This document shows positions 1-12,071 of a stretch of 64,000 bases of DNA, in pieces. A program made the position numbers and the translations under genes. Source of the stretch: Ophiobolus disseminans. Taxonomy: Eukaryota; Ascomycota; Dothideomycetes; Pleosporales; Phaeosphaeriaceae. A model generated the notes under the pieces. It ran no database searches. It was not told the origin of the DNA and saw only the letters and a program-made list of their open reading frames with translations. The stretch lies in the NCBI GenBank assembly GCA_010093685.1, contig MU006244.1, positions 310,001 to 374,000 of the forward strand, in the 5' to 3' direction. Each line of letters starts with the position of its first letter. The stretch's first letter is position 1.

Positions 1-282
1 CTGAGCTTATCTGTGGGTGGTGATGGGCGCGGGTAACGGGCGGGTGCGAGTGTGGGGGAGGCTGAGTATGGAGAGGGGGTGTGGGATGGTCAGTTCCATG
101 TCACGGGAGAGGGCGTGTTTGGGTGGACTAGTGTATTTCGTTTGAGGGTAAGTCTATCTAAGGTATAGAACATGTGAAGTGCACGAAAGAAAGAAAAGTC
201 ATCATCTCATCCAGTTGCTCATTATGCATCCGCCAGCGTCCGTCCATCCGCCAACGTCCGTCAAGTCGTACCTCCTCGCTAT
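1..282. other. Gene-free left edge
   Basis: This stretch is G-rich at first and then AT-rich. It lies immediately downstream of the WW-domain gene on the minus strand and probably holds its 3' untranslated region. A short direct repeat of CGTCCGTC-type sequence is visible near 237-262. No convincing coding signal is seen. Confidence 0.4.
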
Positions 283-1167
283 CTAGAACAGCGCTGTACC
301 CAACATCGCACCACCCAAGAAACCGGCTGCGATAGGAAGACCCGCACCTCCGCCATATCCGTAGCCATACGGCCTACCGTACGGTCCAGCAGGCCTAACA
401 ATTCTAACGTTAGGGTTGGAGTAGGGGCCCTGGGCATATGGGTTGTAGCCGTATGCTCCTCGAGGCGCATATGGGCCCCTGGGGGGCTCGATGTACACGT
501 CGCGGCCTTGCTGGTCTTTGCAGATGAACTGTGGCTGTCCGGTCTCGATGGCCTTCATAAGGGCCTGTCGTGCGCGCAGATGTGCGAGATAGGCCTGTCG
601 CTCCTGCTCGGCGCGCTGGAGGCGGTGCTGTTCGCGCTCAGAGTGTGTCTGCCCGGTGATCTTGTCCTTCAGCTTGCGCGAGAACTTGTGGATGCCGGTG
701 GGCTGCGGGCCTGAGCTCGATCCAGCTGCAGTACCTGAGGTCTTGCTGGGTCTGGGAGGTAGGCCATCATCATCCGAATCTTCCGCTGCAAGGTCATTGA
801 GCGTCATTGTCCTGTGCATGCGGCTGTGCTTCTTGCGCTCTTCGGGGCTCAGCGTGCTGAGGTATTGTTCGTCATCGTACGGGTGGACCCATGTACTACG
901 CGGCGGGTCCGCTGTGGTGTCGACGAAGAACTGGTGCTGCTCCTGTGCATCGAATGATCGCACCCAGCCCGCGGGCAGTGGGCGCATCTCGTCCTCCATC
1001 GAGCGGCGCCGGTCTGGCGGAATGCCATTGCGCTCTGTGCGGTGACCCGGGCCATCGGTGGACACACGATGTATACCGGGCTCAGGTGCTGACGAATGCG
1101 CCGACGATGAGCCCGTGGCGGCTTCGTAGCTTGGGGGTGCATCACTCGGGGCTTGCGCTGACGACAT
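283..1167 (-). CDS. WW-domain protein with its own PPxY motif
   Basis: This is a single-exon reading frame of 294 residues. A WW domain lies at about residues 64-97: it starts LPAGW, has the second Trp in STWVHP, and carries the usual aromatic Phe-Phe pair between them. WW domains bind proline-rich ligands such as PPxY, and the protein itself has PPSY at residues 11-14. After the WW domain come a basic, charged helix-rich stretch (about 165-215) and a Gly/Tyr/Pro-rich C-terminus that ends in a short hydrophobic glycine-rich segment (about 273-294), which might touch a membrane. The start is the first Met of the frame, followed by a disordered Ser/Ala/Pro region. WW proteins of this layout are common in filamentous ascomycetes, but I know of no assigned function. 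The coding call is firm; the role is not known. Confidence 0.85.
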   Translation of the reverse strand: MSSAQAPSDAPPSYEAATGSSSAHSSAPEPGIHRVSTDGPGHRTERNGIPPDRRRSMEDEMRPLPAGWVRSFDAQEQHQFFVDTTADPPRSTWVHPYDDEQYLSTLSPEERKKHSRMHRTMTLNDLAAEDSDDDGLPPRPSKTSGTAAGSSSGPQPTGIHKFSRKLKDKITGQTHSEREQHRLQRAEQERQAYLAHLRARQALMKAIETGQPQFICKDQQGRDVYIEPPRGPYAPRGAYGYNPYAQGPYSNPNVRIVRPAGPYGRPYGYGYGGGAGLPIAAGFLGGAMLGTALF

Positions 1168-2876
1168 TGCGAAAGTTCTGTTGCAGGCTGCGTCGATGAT
1201 GGGGGCGAAAAGTTCAGAATTAGAAGCTTTAGGTTATAGGTGGGTGTGAAATTATCGTCTAAATGTTGAGTGTGCAGAGTGTGGAGTAATAGCAGAGATC
1301 ATGGTGATTGTGATTCAAATGTGGCGTCACCTTCACATGCACGTTCAAACTGCAATGACGTACAGTCGCTGTGGCGCTAGTTGTGGCGCAGCCTTCCTTT
1401 TCGAGCTTCGACGCTTGCACCTGATCGAATGCCACATCCGAACACCATCGCTACCTTGTGACGGGCGACCGAAGACTGCTCTTCCTGACTTCCAACTGCG
1501 GTCCATCAAGGGATACTTAGAGTTACACCATTCTATCAGCTCCGAAGGTCCTGCCTTTCACAACCATATCCAAATGCTCGTCAGCCTTGTAAACTCATCA
1601 TTACGCCATGGCGCATGCCTTTGTCACACGGCATTACCCCAGCGGCATCAAAACCCATGTCTTAAGTCAGCCTCGACTTCGTTAGCCGGAACAGAGGGGA
1701 ATGTTTCGGCAGTCATGTGTCGTGCATGACAGGCTCTACATACGTCCACCAGTACCACCTCGCTTTTCATCTCATTTCACCTGCGCCATGACGGGTGTTA
1801 CCCATCATCTGTCCATGAGTCAAGCACAACAGTCTTCGAACAACCTTCCCCTTGCTTCTCGATCGCGGCATGAGGCGTATCTCGGCTGTCGCGACCATCT
1901 TACAACAGAAACGCCAGTCAGGAAACCGAGGTTAGTCCACGGGCAAGCCGAACTTAGTCTACCGTCACCAACACGGCAGCGTCTTCACTAATACACGAAT
2001 GATCCTTAGAAGACGTGGCAAGGAGGTCTGCTTTCACCTCGATGTGATCCGAGGTTACAGTGGACGGGAAAGCGATGTTGGTCATGCGGCATCAGCATCT
2101 CTTTCTGGGCGGATGATTCATATTTGATCGAGGTGAGTGGAGCTGTTCATATCGCGCTACCATCACGGTCTCCCTACTTGTTAACATTTGCTTCTAGCAA
2201 GACCAGGTACAGCGATCGTACTCGTTCAACCGGAGCCATCGTGCGTTGCACCATGCACAGAGTCATGAGGGCATGCCTGTGAATTCGACAATTGCCCTTT
2301 TAGGACATCCATTCTAGCCGTCGGCAGCGCTTTCACCTCTCATATCTTATGCTCAAATATAATTCGGTTCGTTCGATCATCAACCACCCCGGTGCATTGT
2401 CGGAGGTCATGATACATACACGTAGAGAGATCAGAGGTGCTGGGCACATTACATATTCAAGCGACCCAACCGACAAATGCTGGGTACCTGAGTAGTATTG
2501 CTTCAGGTACTTGAATCTACTTTCGAGCCATGTTGCACAAGTACCTGGCCGATGTTCGTTGGGTAACGTGGTCATCTTCAAGAGGTCTGCCATTTCCACA
2601 CCTGAGCTTCATGTCTCACGCGCACTGCTTGACCTGCCTAAAGCAAGGCTTGACGGCGCTTCTCACATGAAGTGTCTTTCATTTCTTGAGATCACAAATG
2701 TGGTGTTCGAATATATAGTATGTTCGAGTTGAACCATGGTAAGCTATCGCAGACGGGGTCTGCATTCCTCGGCACATTCCTCCAACACATCAACAATTTT
2801 TCAATGAGACTTTGTCGTTCTCAGCTGACAACCAGTACTCTACACGACATTGTTCATTCGTTGACAGCTTCCGACC
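1168..2876. other. Intergenic, no supported gene
   Basis: This region of about 1.7 kb lies upstream of both the WW-domain gene (minus) and the glucanase gene (plus), so it should hold the two divergent promoters. The open frames in it (for example 1301-1729) have no recognisable protein features, intron signals or compositional bias. I see no repeats of note. Confidence 0.4.
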
Positions 2877-5800
2877 ATGGCTGTGGCAATGTCTCTACTG
2901 CTGGCTCTAGCCCAGCTTTCTTTCGTTATTGGCCTACCAGCTGGGGACGCGAAACATGAGCCGGCCCTCTTGGATGAACGCGCAATACAGATCGCTACTG
3001 ACCTCCAGCCCACAATCAGTTATAGTACCGCCATCGAGTCTTTACAGTCAGCATCAATAACTGTTCTCCCATCAATGACAGGGGTAGGCATCGCAACCAC
3101 TGCACTGGGCCATAATTACGTCGCGACTGACTTGTGTATTAGAGTATCCCGACCAATGCTCCTTCTGGTGGTGGGTTCACTAAAGATCCTATACGTGGTC
3201 CTGGTGCCACGCAATCAGAGAAGCCGCTATGCCCGCTGGAAACGCCGCTGGAACCAGGCGCTACTGCGCCAGTGAAACCAATTTCGGAGAACATCTTCCA
3301 AGCAATCGAGACAGGCTTACCCGCGCGTTCCATTCCGTGGCAAGGCGGTCATTTGGTTAAGAAGGATCACGTTGACGATGGCGATGTGCCAATCCAGACG
3401 AACAAATTTTATGCCAACTTCTTCCTCGGATCGCAAAGCCACCCTGTATGGACACATCCATACCATCTAGTCTGGGCCAAAGGTGCTGGGGAAACAAGAT
3501 CGTATGGAATGGCTATCAGTCATACAGTCCGGGAGCAATTTGCATTCGCTGATGGTCCTGTTCCTCAATACTTCATATCGCCCATCGGCATTCATCACAT
3601 GATTTTGTCGGCAGCGGAGCTCGGTAGCGATACCATACTCTCAGTAGAAGCAGTGAAGGCTTTCTCTGTTTACGCTGATTTGGCCCCATCTAAAGGCAAG
3701 CCCACCGTCATGTCAATACCCTGTGTGCAAGGCATGGGCATGATTACGGCTATTTACAACGACGCAAAGCCTTTAATCAAAAGCGGTGTGTTCTTCCGTA
3801 CATTCGACTTTATCAAGGAGGTCAGCAGCGGAACGTACAAGTGGCGCGCCATACTCAACGACAACTCTCAATGGCTAGTCTATGTCACACCATCTGGCTC
3901 TATCGGCGTACCTCCTTTCGTCCTCACAAACAGCTCTTTAATCGAAGGGCCATCTCAATTCAAGGGATACATTCAGGTTACCAAGAATCCAGCAGGAGAG
4001 GCTGCCGAAGATGCCTTCGACGCGTCTGCGGGCACATACGCGACCGATGCTACCATATCTGGCTCAGTCAATGGAGGGCAAGGCGGTTATACGCTAAGCT
4101 GGGGCAAAGGTGGTGTGCAGAACAAGCCTTTGCTAATGTACGCTTTGCCTCATCATGTGGAGTCCTTTGACCAACAGACTAAATCCACGGTACAAAAAGA
4201 CATTAGACTCGTTACGACTACCAAGGGATATGCCCAAGCTGTTCTTGCCAACAAGATTACGATGCTCGAGGACGACCTTCCTGATACTATAGGCTTCGCT
4301 CCATGGGTGAAGAACGCCAATGGGGCAGCTGGGGGTTCGGAAAATGTCAATATCGGGGCTTCAGCTCTTGCACTGGTCAATAACGCTGCCCATTCGGAAC
4401 TCAGTCAGAACTTCATCGAACAGACTAAACTAAACAGTATGTACTATTCTGGAAAAGGTCTCGCTAAGTTTGCTTCGATAATCTACACGGTGAGCAACAT
4501 AGCCGGAAACCGGAACCTCGCAGCGAGTGGTATAGTCAAGCTCAAGGATGCATTCAACGTATTTGTCAACAACACTCAGCCTGAGCCCCTGCTATATGAT
4601 ACTGTCTGGAAAGGTGTCGTGTCCGGTGCGACATACAGAAATGGAGACCCCGGCCTTGACTTTGGCAATACATTATACAACGACCATCATTTCCACTATG
4701 GATATTTTGTGTACGCCGCAGCTGTGATCGGTTATCTGGATCCGGAGTGGCTCGACCAAGGCATCAATAAAGCATGGGTCAACTCCCTTGTCCGCGACTA
4801 CGCCAATCCTGTGACCGACGAGTACTTTCCCTTCCAACGCTCGTTCGACTGGTTCCATGGACACTCTTGGGCCAAAGGTCTCTTCGAATCCGGCGACGGC
4901 AAGGACCAAGAGTCTACTTCCGAGGATACGTTCGCGACCTATGCGCTCAAAATGTGGGGCAAAATCATCCGCGATCCCAACATGGAGGCTCGTGGCAATC
5001 TGCAGCTTGCTGTTCAGGCACGCAGCATCCGGAATTACTTTCTGATGAGCAAAGACAACAAGAACCAGCCCGAGCGATTCCTACCTAACAAAGTCACCGG
5101 CATCCTGTTCGAGAACAAGATCGATCACACAACCTACTTTGGTGCAAATCCCGAGTATATCGAGGGCATCCACATGATACCGTTGAACCCATCGTCGGCC
5201 TACACGCGTCCCAAACAATTTGTCCTCGAAGAATGGGATACGTACTTTAGCAACGGACGCGCCGATAAAGTTGAAGGTGGTTGGAAATCCATCCTTTACG
5301 CCAACTATGCACTAGTTAACCCACAAGCCGCATATTCCTTCTTCGCCAACCCGGAGTTCAACACGCACTTGGACGGCGGCGCGAGTCGCACGTGGTATCT
5401 GACATACACGGCGGCGCTGTTGAATAGTCAAACCGGCAGCATGGCGAGCGATGCTACCATGAACTACACGACTGAAGCCAACGAGAACGACACTGAGTCT
5501 AAAGACGACGACCAAGACGTGCAAGAGCCTGAAGCAAGCGGGAAACCTAACAAGGGAGGATGGCCTGTGGGCTTTGACTGGCCCAAGCCAGGCGATGCGT
5601 CGAGGATTAAGCCTAAGCCTGGGATGAGTGTAGTGTATACTGCTTCGCCGTCGAGCAGTGCTGCTGTACAGCAGGATGCGCAGCCTTCAAATGTAGACGC
5701 TGTAGACAACGCGCAGCCCTCACACGCAGATGCTGTAGACAACGCACAGCCCTCACATATCGATACGACGCCCAACACCCAGCCCTCACACATAGTCGCT

Positions 5801-6100
5801 GTAGATAACCCACAGCCCTCACATATTGACGCCACACCCAACACCAACCCTTCACACATCCCCTCCTCCTACGCACAATGGTACGCAGAGCAAAAAGAAG
5901 CCTACACCGAGTCTGAAAACGAGTTCAACGTTCCTGACGATGATGACTCTTCCCCGCAAGACGACAACGACGCTTGGGACAATGAGGACGTTGAGGGAAG
6001 GAGCTCGGATGATGAGTGGGATTGGGAGTGTGATGGGGATGAGGATGGGGAGGATTGGGGTGATGAGGGTGGGTATGATGACGCGTGGAAGATGAAGTGA
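2877..6100 (+). CDS. Secreted GH81 endo-1,3-beta-glucanase with repeat and acidic tail
   Basis: Two exons: 2877..3083 and 3143..6100. The 59-nt intron has GTAGGC and TTAG ends and a CTGAC branch sequence. The product is 1054 residues. Residues 1-19 form a signal peptide. The catalytic region follows the GH81 pattern: an FDWFHGHSWAKGLF motif with Asp638, then GKDQESTSED with Glu659 and Glu663 four residues apart, as in the family's catalytic glutamates. GH81 enzymes cleave internal beta-1,3-glucan bonds and act in septum dissolution, autolysis or attack on other glucans. After the catalytic domain there are about 5.5 copies of an 11-residue repeat (residues about 915-975) and a very acidic Asp/Glu/Trp-rich tail of about 60 residues. 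The tail makes this protein longer than the usual 700-900 residues. Family call is firm; the tail function is unknown. Confidence 0.93.
5678..5860 (+). repeat. 33-bp coding tandem repeat
   Basis: Five 33-bp units plus a partial sixth lie in frame inside the glucanase gene. They encode 11-residue units of the type AQPSHxDAVDN. Odd and even units differ in the second half (DAVDN versus DTTPN or DATPN), so a 66-bp higher-order unit may have been duplicated. Confidence 0.85.
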
Positions 6101-8023
6101 GGTTGATGCTGAGGAGGGGAGGGTATTGTAGATGTTGTTAGGGGGGTGAGATGGGAGGTGTGTGTTTTGATGCGCGCTTTTTTTGTTTTTGTGGCTTGAT
6201 GCGTGTATATATGTTTATTCGTGTAGATTTTCTTGTTTGATTCAAGTCTTGGTGTAGCTTTGTGTTTTACTGCAACATACTTCCGCGACTTTCGTGTGCT
6301 TTGATAGTACATGATATGCGCTTCTTTTCCCTTTCTTTCGTTCACAGATTCCAAAACTGGAATTGCCTTCTGCAAATTCTACGTGTCTTTAAATTTTGTT
6401 CAACTACCAAACTTTATTGATGGCAAGACACCAGAGCATGGTGCAGAACATCCACTCGAATCACCTCAACATTCGCACAATCAACTGCCTACCTATATTT
6501 CAATCGCGTATCGCGGCCATCGAATTCATCATCGCTAAATGTCTTGGTAGTGGAGCTGAAAATGCTTCTGCAGGTGACGCTGGGCGTGTGTTCGTTGGGG
6601 CGCATGTGCTACGCTTAACGTAAAAGATGCCAGGGGTGTGGAGGCACATCATGTGAGAGGTGTACCAAGCTTTTGCGATGTTCAGCTCCTCCACATCACA
6701 TCAACAGATGCGAATGCTGGGCAAGCAAAAGAAGCGGGGAAATTCTTTGTTAGCGAGAGAGACACTGTCATGGCCTGGGCGACGAGAAGTTATGGATGCA
6801 CACAGTATACGGCTCGCAGGTGGCACTGAAACAGTAGAGTCATCACAAGGCCACACAGCGACCTTTCAGAATGACGACTTATTTCGAGCGCGTGCATGCC
6901 AACGCGCGCAACATGCTCAAGTCACCACGGCATCGTGCCCGACCGGCGGTCTGTCGAAAATCCCTTCAGGTGGCCAAGCTGTCTATTTTAAGCCAGAAGC
7001 AGTCGCACAGCCACAACATGAGACAATTTGGGACCGATTTTCTCCGGCTAAGTGCCTTTTCGGTACCGAAGGAGCAGAGCCGCTATTGAATGTCACCTGC
7101 AAACTTGACGATTTGACAGCGACGATCGTGAGGATTGTGCGAGAAGTTATGAAGATGGAAGTGTACCACTGTAAATGGCAGCTGAAAGACGGCAGCGGAG
7201 GCGTGGTGGATACGGGGAATTTGGCGACTTGGCCACCGCTTCCATGCCGCTGCGACTGAGCCACGAGAGGTCTCGAGCGAGGCGGGCCTGTCTGATAGGC
7301 CCGCCGTGCATCGTAACATTCTTCAGCTCACGCCCGTCCCGGGCTGGCACGAGAGTGCAGTGCAGTGTTTCTGGAGGCGTTGAAGGCGTTGAAGACATGC
7401 GCAGCAGTGCAGATAAAAAGAAGGCTATAGTCAGCTGCGCGCTGTTGAGTTTCTGTAGTTTCATCACCCAACACAAGATATCATCTGCCCGGCCCTTCTC
7501 GAACGCTCTCGCAGCTCAACGATTAATCCTTCAATAGCTCCCAATTCCAACCTGTGCCATCGCCAGGCCAGAGCTTACGCGCGTCACTTCCTGATTCGGA
7601 GGCTCGCCCGCTGCCCCTGCCCGTTCGCTCCGCCAAGAAATAAGGTTTCAGGACCACAGCCCCAAACCTGCACAAATCCCCAGCGCGACCTGCGACTCCA
7701 GCATCCAACACACTCTGATCTCGGCACTCTCGTCGTTCGTCCCTCGTTTCACCTTGGTCTTCGCATCCCTCCAGCATCTCCTAGGCTTTGGACTTTTGTT
7801 TGCATCATCATCATCATCACCAACGTAGACATCAATCTTGCTTCGTTCCAGGCACGAGAAAGGTTGACCCTCCGGCCGTATTACGTTTAATCTCCCGTTT
7901 TCCGTTTTTTACGACTCCTTGGAGGACAGCTTCAACACTTTCGAACCAACGCTCGTCGCGTGCGTCATCCACCGCTTATCGACATCCCTTTAGACGACCG
8001 CCCACGGGCGAAGATCACCTATC
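6101..8023. other. Intergenic, no supported gene
   Basis: The first 200 bases are T/G-rich and look like the 3' untranslated region of the glucanase gene. The last 300-400 bases are pyrimidine-rich and probably form the promoter and 5' leader of the FLC-like gene. A frame of 199 codons at 6660-7259 has no family features and unusual composition, so I do not call it. Confidence 0.4.
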
Positions 8024-10347
8024 ATGAGAGCTCACACGACATACTCTGCGATGCTCGCACCATTCATATTACTCGCATCCGCGCCGCTGGGTGCGCTAGC
8101 CGGCGATGTTCTCAAGACGAACGGCTACAGCTCCTGTCTGAACGGCGCTTCGGACATCAAGGTCAACAAGCTGGACATTGAGTTCGATCGGTCCACCAAG
8201 AAGCTCAAGTTCGATGTCTCGGGCACCAACGAGAAGGAGCAAAAGGTCATGGCGACCCTCATCGTGAACGCCTACGGCAAGGAGGTGTACAGGAACGAGT
8301 TCGATCCTTGCGAGGGCAGCACCAAGGTCGATCAGCTGTGTCCAGGTACGTTGATCAACAGTTTTTATCGAACATGAGCTGACTAGAGTAGTACCCAAGG
8401 GCACCTTTGGCGCAAGCGGTGAGCAGAGCATCCCTGAAAAGTTCCTGTCTGCAATCCCCTCGATCGCATTCAGTGTCCCCGATATCGACAGCCAAGCCAC
8501 GATGCAGCTCAAGGCAAAGGACGGTGGCCAAGATTTGGCCTGCATCACATCACAAGTCAGCAACGGAAAGTCGCTTTCTACCGCAGGCGTCACATACATT
8601 GCAGCCGGCATTGCGGGTGCTGCCCTGCTCCTCTCCGGTGTCTCGGCGGCGGCTAGCGCTGGCACCAGCGGTGCAGCAACCTCGAGCCCAACGTTTGGCG
8701 ATGTCATCGGCTGGTTCCAGGCCATGGCTCTGAACGGCATGATGAGCGCCGACGTCCCAGGAGTCTACCGCAGTTGGTCCAAGAACTTTGCTTTCAGCAC
8801 CGGTCTCATCTACTGGGAAGGCATGCAGACCAACATCGATGGATTCCGCGAGAAGACTGGTGGCAACCTCACTGAGCGAAACACGGATTTTCTCAAGAAC
8901 GCCACCCTTGTTCATGTCGACCAGAACGTGTCCTTGACAAAACGCAGCTTCGATAGCATGCTGCTGTTTGCTCGCGACGAACTCAACACCAACACTAACG
9001 GCACCGAAGGAGAGAGTGATAACAAGGTCGTACACGCAGTCAAGGGGATTCAGGGCTTCGTGGAGGAATACAAAATCCCCGACGCCAACGCATTCATGAC
9101 CGTCCTGCTCATCTTTGCCATCGTCCTGGCCGCCATTACCGTCGGAATCTTGCTGTTCAAGGTCATCCTGGAGACCTGGGCCCTCTTTGGCAACTTCCCC
9201 AAGCGTCTTACCAGCTTCCGCAAGCGATACTGGTGGACTCTCGCAAAGACCATTACCAACTTGATCCTCCTGCTCTATGGCGTCTGGGTTCTCTATTGTG
9301 TTTACCAGTTCAAGGACGGTGACTCTTGGGCAGCCAAGACACTCGCTGGTGTTACTCTCGCTGCATTCACGGCTGTACTTGCATTTTTTACCTGGAAGAT
9401 CTGGAGCATCGCGAGCAAGTTCAAGAAGCTCGAGGGTAACCCGGGTGCTCTCTACGACAACAAGGAAGTCTGGCGCAAGTACAGCATCTTCTACGAGAAC
9501 TACAAGAAGAGCTACTGGTGGCTGTTCATCCCGGCCATCATCTTCATGTTCGCTCGTGGATGTGTTATTGCTGGTGCAAACGGTCACGGCCTTGCCCAGG
9601 CTGCCGGTCAGCTCATCGTCGAAGCGATGCTTCTCATCGTCCTCCTCTGGTCTCGACCGTACTCGCTTAAATCTGGCAACTGGATCAATATTGTCATCCA
9701 GGTTGTTCGCGTGTTGTCAGTCGTCTGCATTCTGGTATTCGTCGAGGAGCTCGGCATGAGCCAGACCACCAAGACCGTCACTGGTCTTGTTCTCGTCGTC
9801 GTGCAAGCCTCCTTGACCGGTGTTCTGGCCATTCTCATTGCTGTCAATGCAATCATCATTTGCTGCAAGGAGAACCCACATCGCAAGAAGCGCAAGGAAG
9901 CCGGTAAGTTTCGCACCTTATCACACATACAAATATCCACTAACAAACCCCACAGAGAAAGCACGCGACATCGACAACCTCACTCCCCTCGACGCCCGCA
10001 ATTCGCTCCTCATGGACCCCCAAGACCACACCAACAAGCGCAGCTCCTTCCCCGTCCCCTTTGGTCCCCGCGCCGGTGGCTACGACCAGGTCCCGCTCTC
10101 AGAGCAAAACACCGCCTACAACCGACCCGAACCAACACGAAACCTGAGCGACCAGGGCGTCCTCCTCGCCGATGCTTCCACATTCGGCAGGACGACATCC
10201 CACACGCACAGCTTCAGCGACGGCAGAGATATCAGTCCTGGACCCATCCACGATCCTCAAACAACGGGCTTCCACCCCACAAACCAAACCAACGCTCCAT
10301 GGCAACCGCAACAACCGCGCGGAAATCAGAGCGGATATGCATACTAA
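8024..10347 (+). CDS. TRP-like / flavin carrier (FLC) family membrane protein
   Basis: Three exons: 8024..8345, 8392..9903 and 9956..10347, giving 741 residues. The second exon could start three bases earlier (8389), adding one Val. Residues 1-26 are a signal peptide. An ML-like extracellular domain with cysteines follows (to about 165). Then come at least eight hydrophobic segments of the TRP-like domain, including runs starting FMTVLLIFAIVL, LILLLYGVWVLYC and GVLAILIAVNAIIICC, and last a hydrophilic cytosolic tail. Fungal FLC proteins sit in the ER, vacuole or plasma membrane. They have been linked to FAD import into the ER, calcium signalling and cell-wall integrity. The tail is Ser/Thr/Pro-rich, as expected for a regulated cytosolic region. 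The family call is firm; whether it moves flavin, calcium or both cannot be read from sequence. Confidence 0.92.
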
Positions 10348-10740
10348 AATACCATTGTCTTCTATTTCCTTGTTGTCTAGACTCCCACCAGCTCAGGAGC
10401 AATTTGCTGGCTGTGTATATCGCTCCTTTATTCCCATATCATCACCGTCTCTGTGTGTTTGTCACTTTTCCTTTTTAGCATTGCGCGGCAAATCCATCTG
10501 TCTTGTATCTAGACAGCAGTCTTTTGCATTTGGGCGGATCTACTCGTTGGAGACTCTGGTTCATATAAAGTAATGCCAGCTCCGGTGTTGATCTTGCTTC
10601 ACGACCTTTTCTATGTTGGGTGTTGTTGAATTAGTGTGTGAGGTTGAGAGGAGAGGAGAGTTGTGTAGAAGATTAAATCAAATTGTAATTTATATGCGCT
10701 GGGGGCCTGTGGCTAGGCGCGGGTGGGGGATATGTTCGTG

Positions 10741-10800
10741 TGAGAGGGGGTGGGGGAGGTTAGGGGTAGGGTAGGGTAGATGGTGTAGGATAGGGGAATG
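10741..10800 (+). other. G-rich block, possible G-quadruplex
   Basis: Six G runs of three to five bases are separated by one to about thirteen bases, including the stretch TTAGGGGTAGGGTAGGG. Four such runs are enough for an intramolecular quadruplex. It lies about 0.4 kb past the FLC-like gene. Confidence 0.45.
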
Positions 10801-11580
10801 GAAAGCTAAATATCTAACATCCGTCCCTGGGGCCCGGAAAATCGCCCTGCACCGGAAAATAAGCGAGGTACTTCGACTTTGAGCGAGCATCACTGTGCAC
10901 ACACATGGAATTTCTCGACAGCCTTTGTAGACAATGTACTGAGCATTCCTATAAGTATCCCTTGCCGTTCCTCTGCAGTAAATCACAGTTGCACAGTTGC
11001 TATAACGCCTGATGCACAGATTGCCTTATCCAATAGCAATACAAAGTGCCTTCAATTCAGTAACGCAGCGAGAATTTTACGGCCAGTGACATACACCAGG
11101 ACATCTTATTCAACCCTAAAAGCCTTGTCCTTAGGCGATGAAGTCATACTAGCCTTGTGGCTACAGTGGCGCGCAAGGATATACACTATCGACTCCTCTG
11201 TGTTACGATCAGTGGTGCGACCCCGCAAGCCGACGCGGATTAATCCGGACACTATTTATCACGGGATTTCAGCACCTCCTAAGCTCTAAGGTATATGCTT
11301 GCCGCCTTAGCTATGTTTTAGAGTTGCCAATCTATTGCAGACTAGACGTAGTTACGCTGTTACAGAGCTGTAGAGTTATTGCCACTCTAGAGTGCTGTGT
11401 AAGAAATCATTAACAGCACAGAACTTGGAGGTATTTTTTAGTTGCACAATAGAATCTTAGAGAGTAAATCTAATAGACGTTAATTAAATTTGTATCTTAA
11501 TAGGTGTAGATAGTAAGGTTGGTGCATTTAAAAGATACAATTATCGTATTTTTCCCTGCGCGGCGGGTTTCCGGCAGGCA

Positions 11581-11595
11581 GGGGGGGGGGGGGGG
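11581..11595 (+). repeat. Poly-G run of 15
   Basis: A pure run of 15 G bases follows CGGCAGGCA. Runs of this length are prone to slippage, and the exact length may be uncertain. Confidence 0.8.
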
Positions 11596-12071
11596 TGTTA
11601 TGTGTGCGTTTGAAGTGAAGTCTTGTCGTGATGTGTGATAGGATTTATTGACATCCTGCTCGTGCCTCCCAAGTGTAATCACTACACTAAATCGCGTCAA
11701 ACTTTCTAACCTCTTACCTCCGCCAGTATATCGCACTTCCTCACTACTTCTCTCTAGCACAAATGTCCCTCAACTCTCAGCGCAGAATGTCATCAAAGGC
11801 TACCGCACAAACGATTCGCACTCTTCTCTCGAGTATCTTTGCCTTCCGCATAGACATCCAGAAGTGCGTCTGTTCCTACCTTACTATAGTATTGCTATAC
11901 CTTGGGGTAGGTGTTGATTCGTTGTATCCATCTTCGCGTGGGCCCTTGGGGACATGAATTAGCCATGCATTATCCTCTCTATTCAGTATCCTAGATTCAA
12001 CTCCAAACGTATAAGATTCCACAAAACCTATCACACAACCCTCATCCACGCACCTTCCCACCCCCCTCCCC

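Larger units (their letters stand above)
10348..12071. other. AT-rich gene-free region, possible decayed repeat
   Basis: No gene is supported. The first 250 bases are probably the FLC-like gene's 3' untranslated region. From about 10980 to 11540 the sequence is AT-rich, full of TA and TTA/TAA steps and stop codons in all frames. This resembles a repeat decayed by repeat-induced point mutation, but I cannot assign it to an element. A G-rich block (10741-10800) and a run of 15 G (11581-11595) are listed separately. Confidence 0.4.

Noticed and set aside
5902..6375. 157-codon Ser-rich frame on the minus strand
   Set aside because: It is the shadow of the acidic tail of the glucanase gene, which forces Ser/Pro codons on the other strand.
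6660..7259. 199-codon frame on the plus strand
   Set aside because: No recognisable protein feature; composition like non-coding sequence.
8550..9587. 345-codon open frame on the minus strand
   Set aside because: It lies entirely inside the FLC-like gene on the other strand, has no domain, and reflects codon bias of the true gene.
10735..10790. Telomere-like TTAGGG repeats
   Set aside because: Only one TTAGGGG and irregular TAGGG words; no regular hexamer array.
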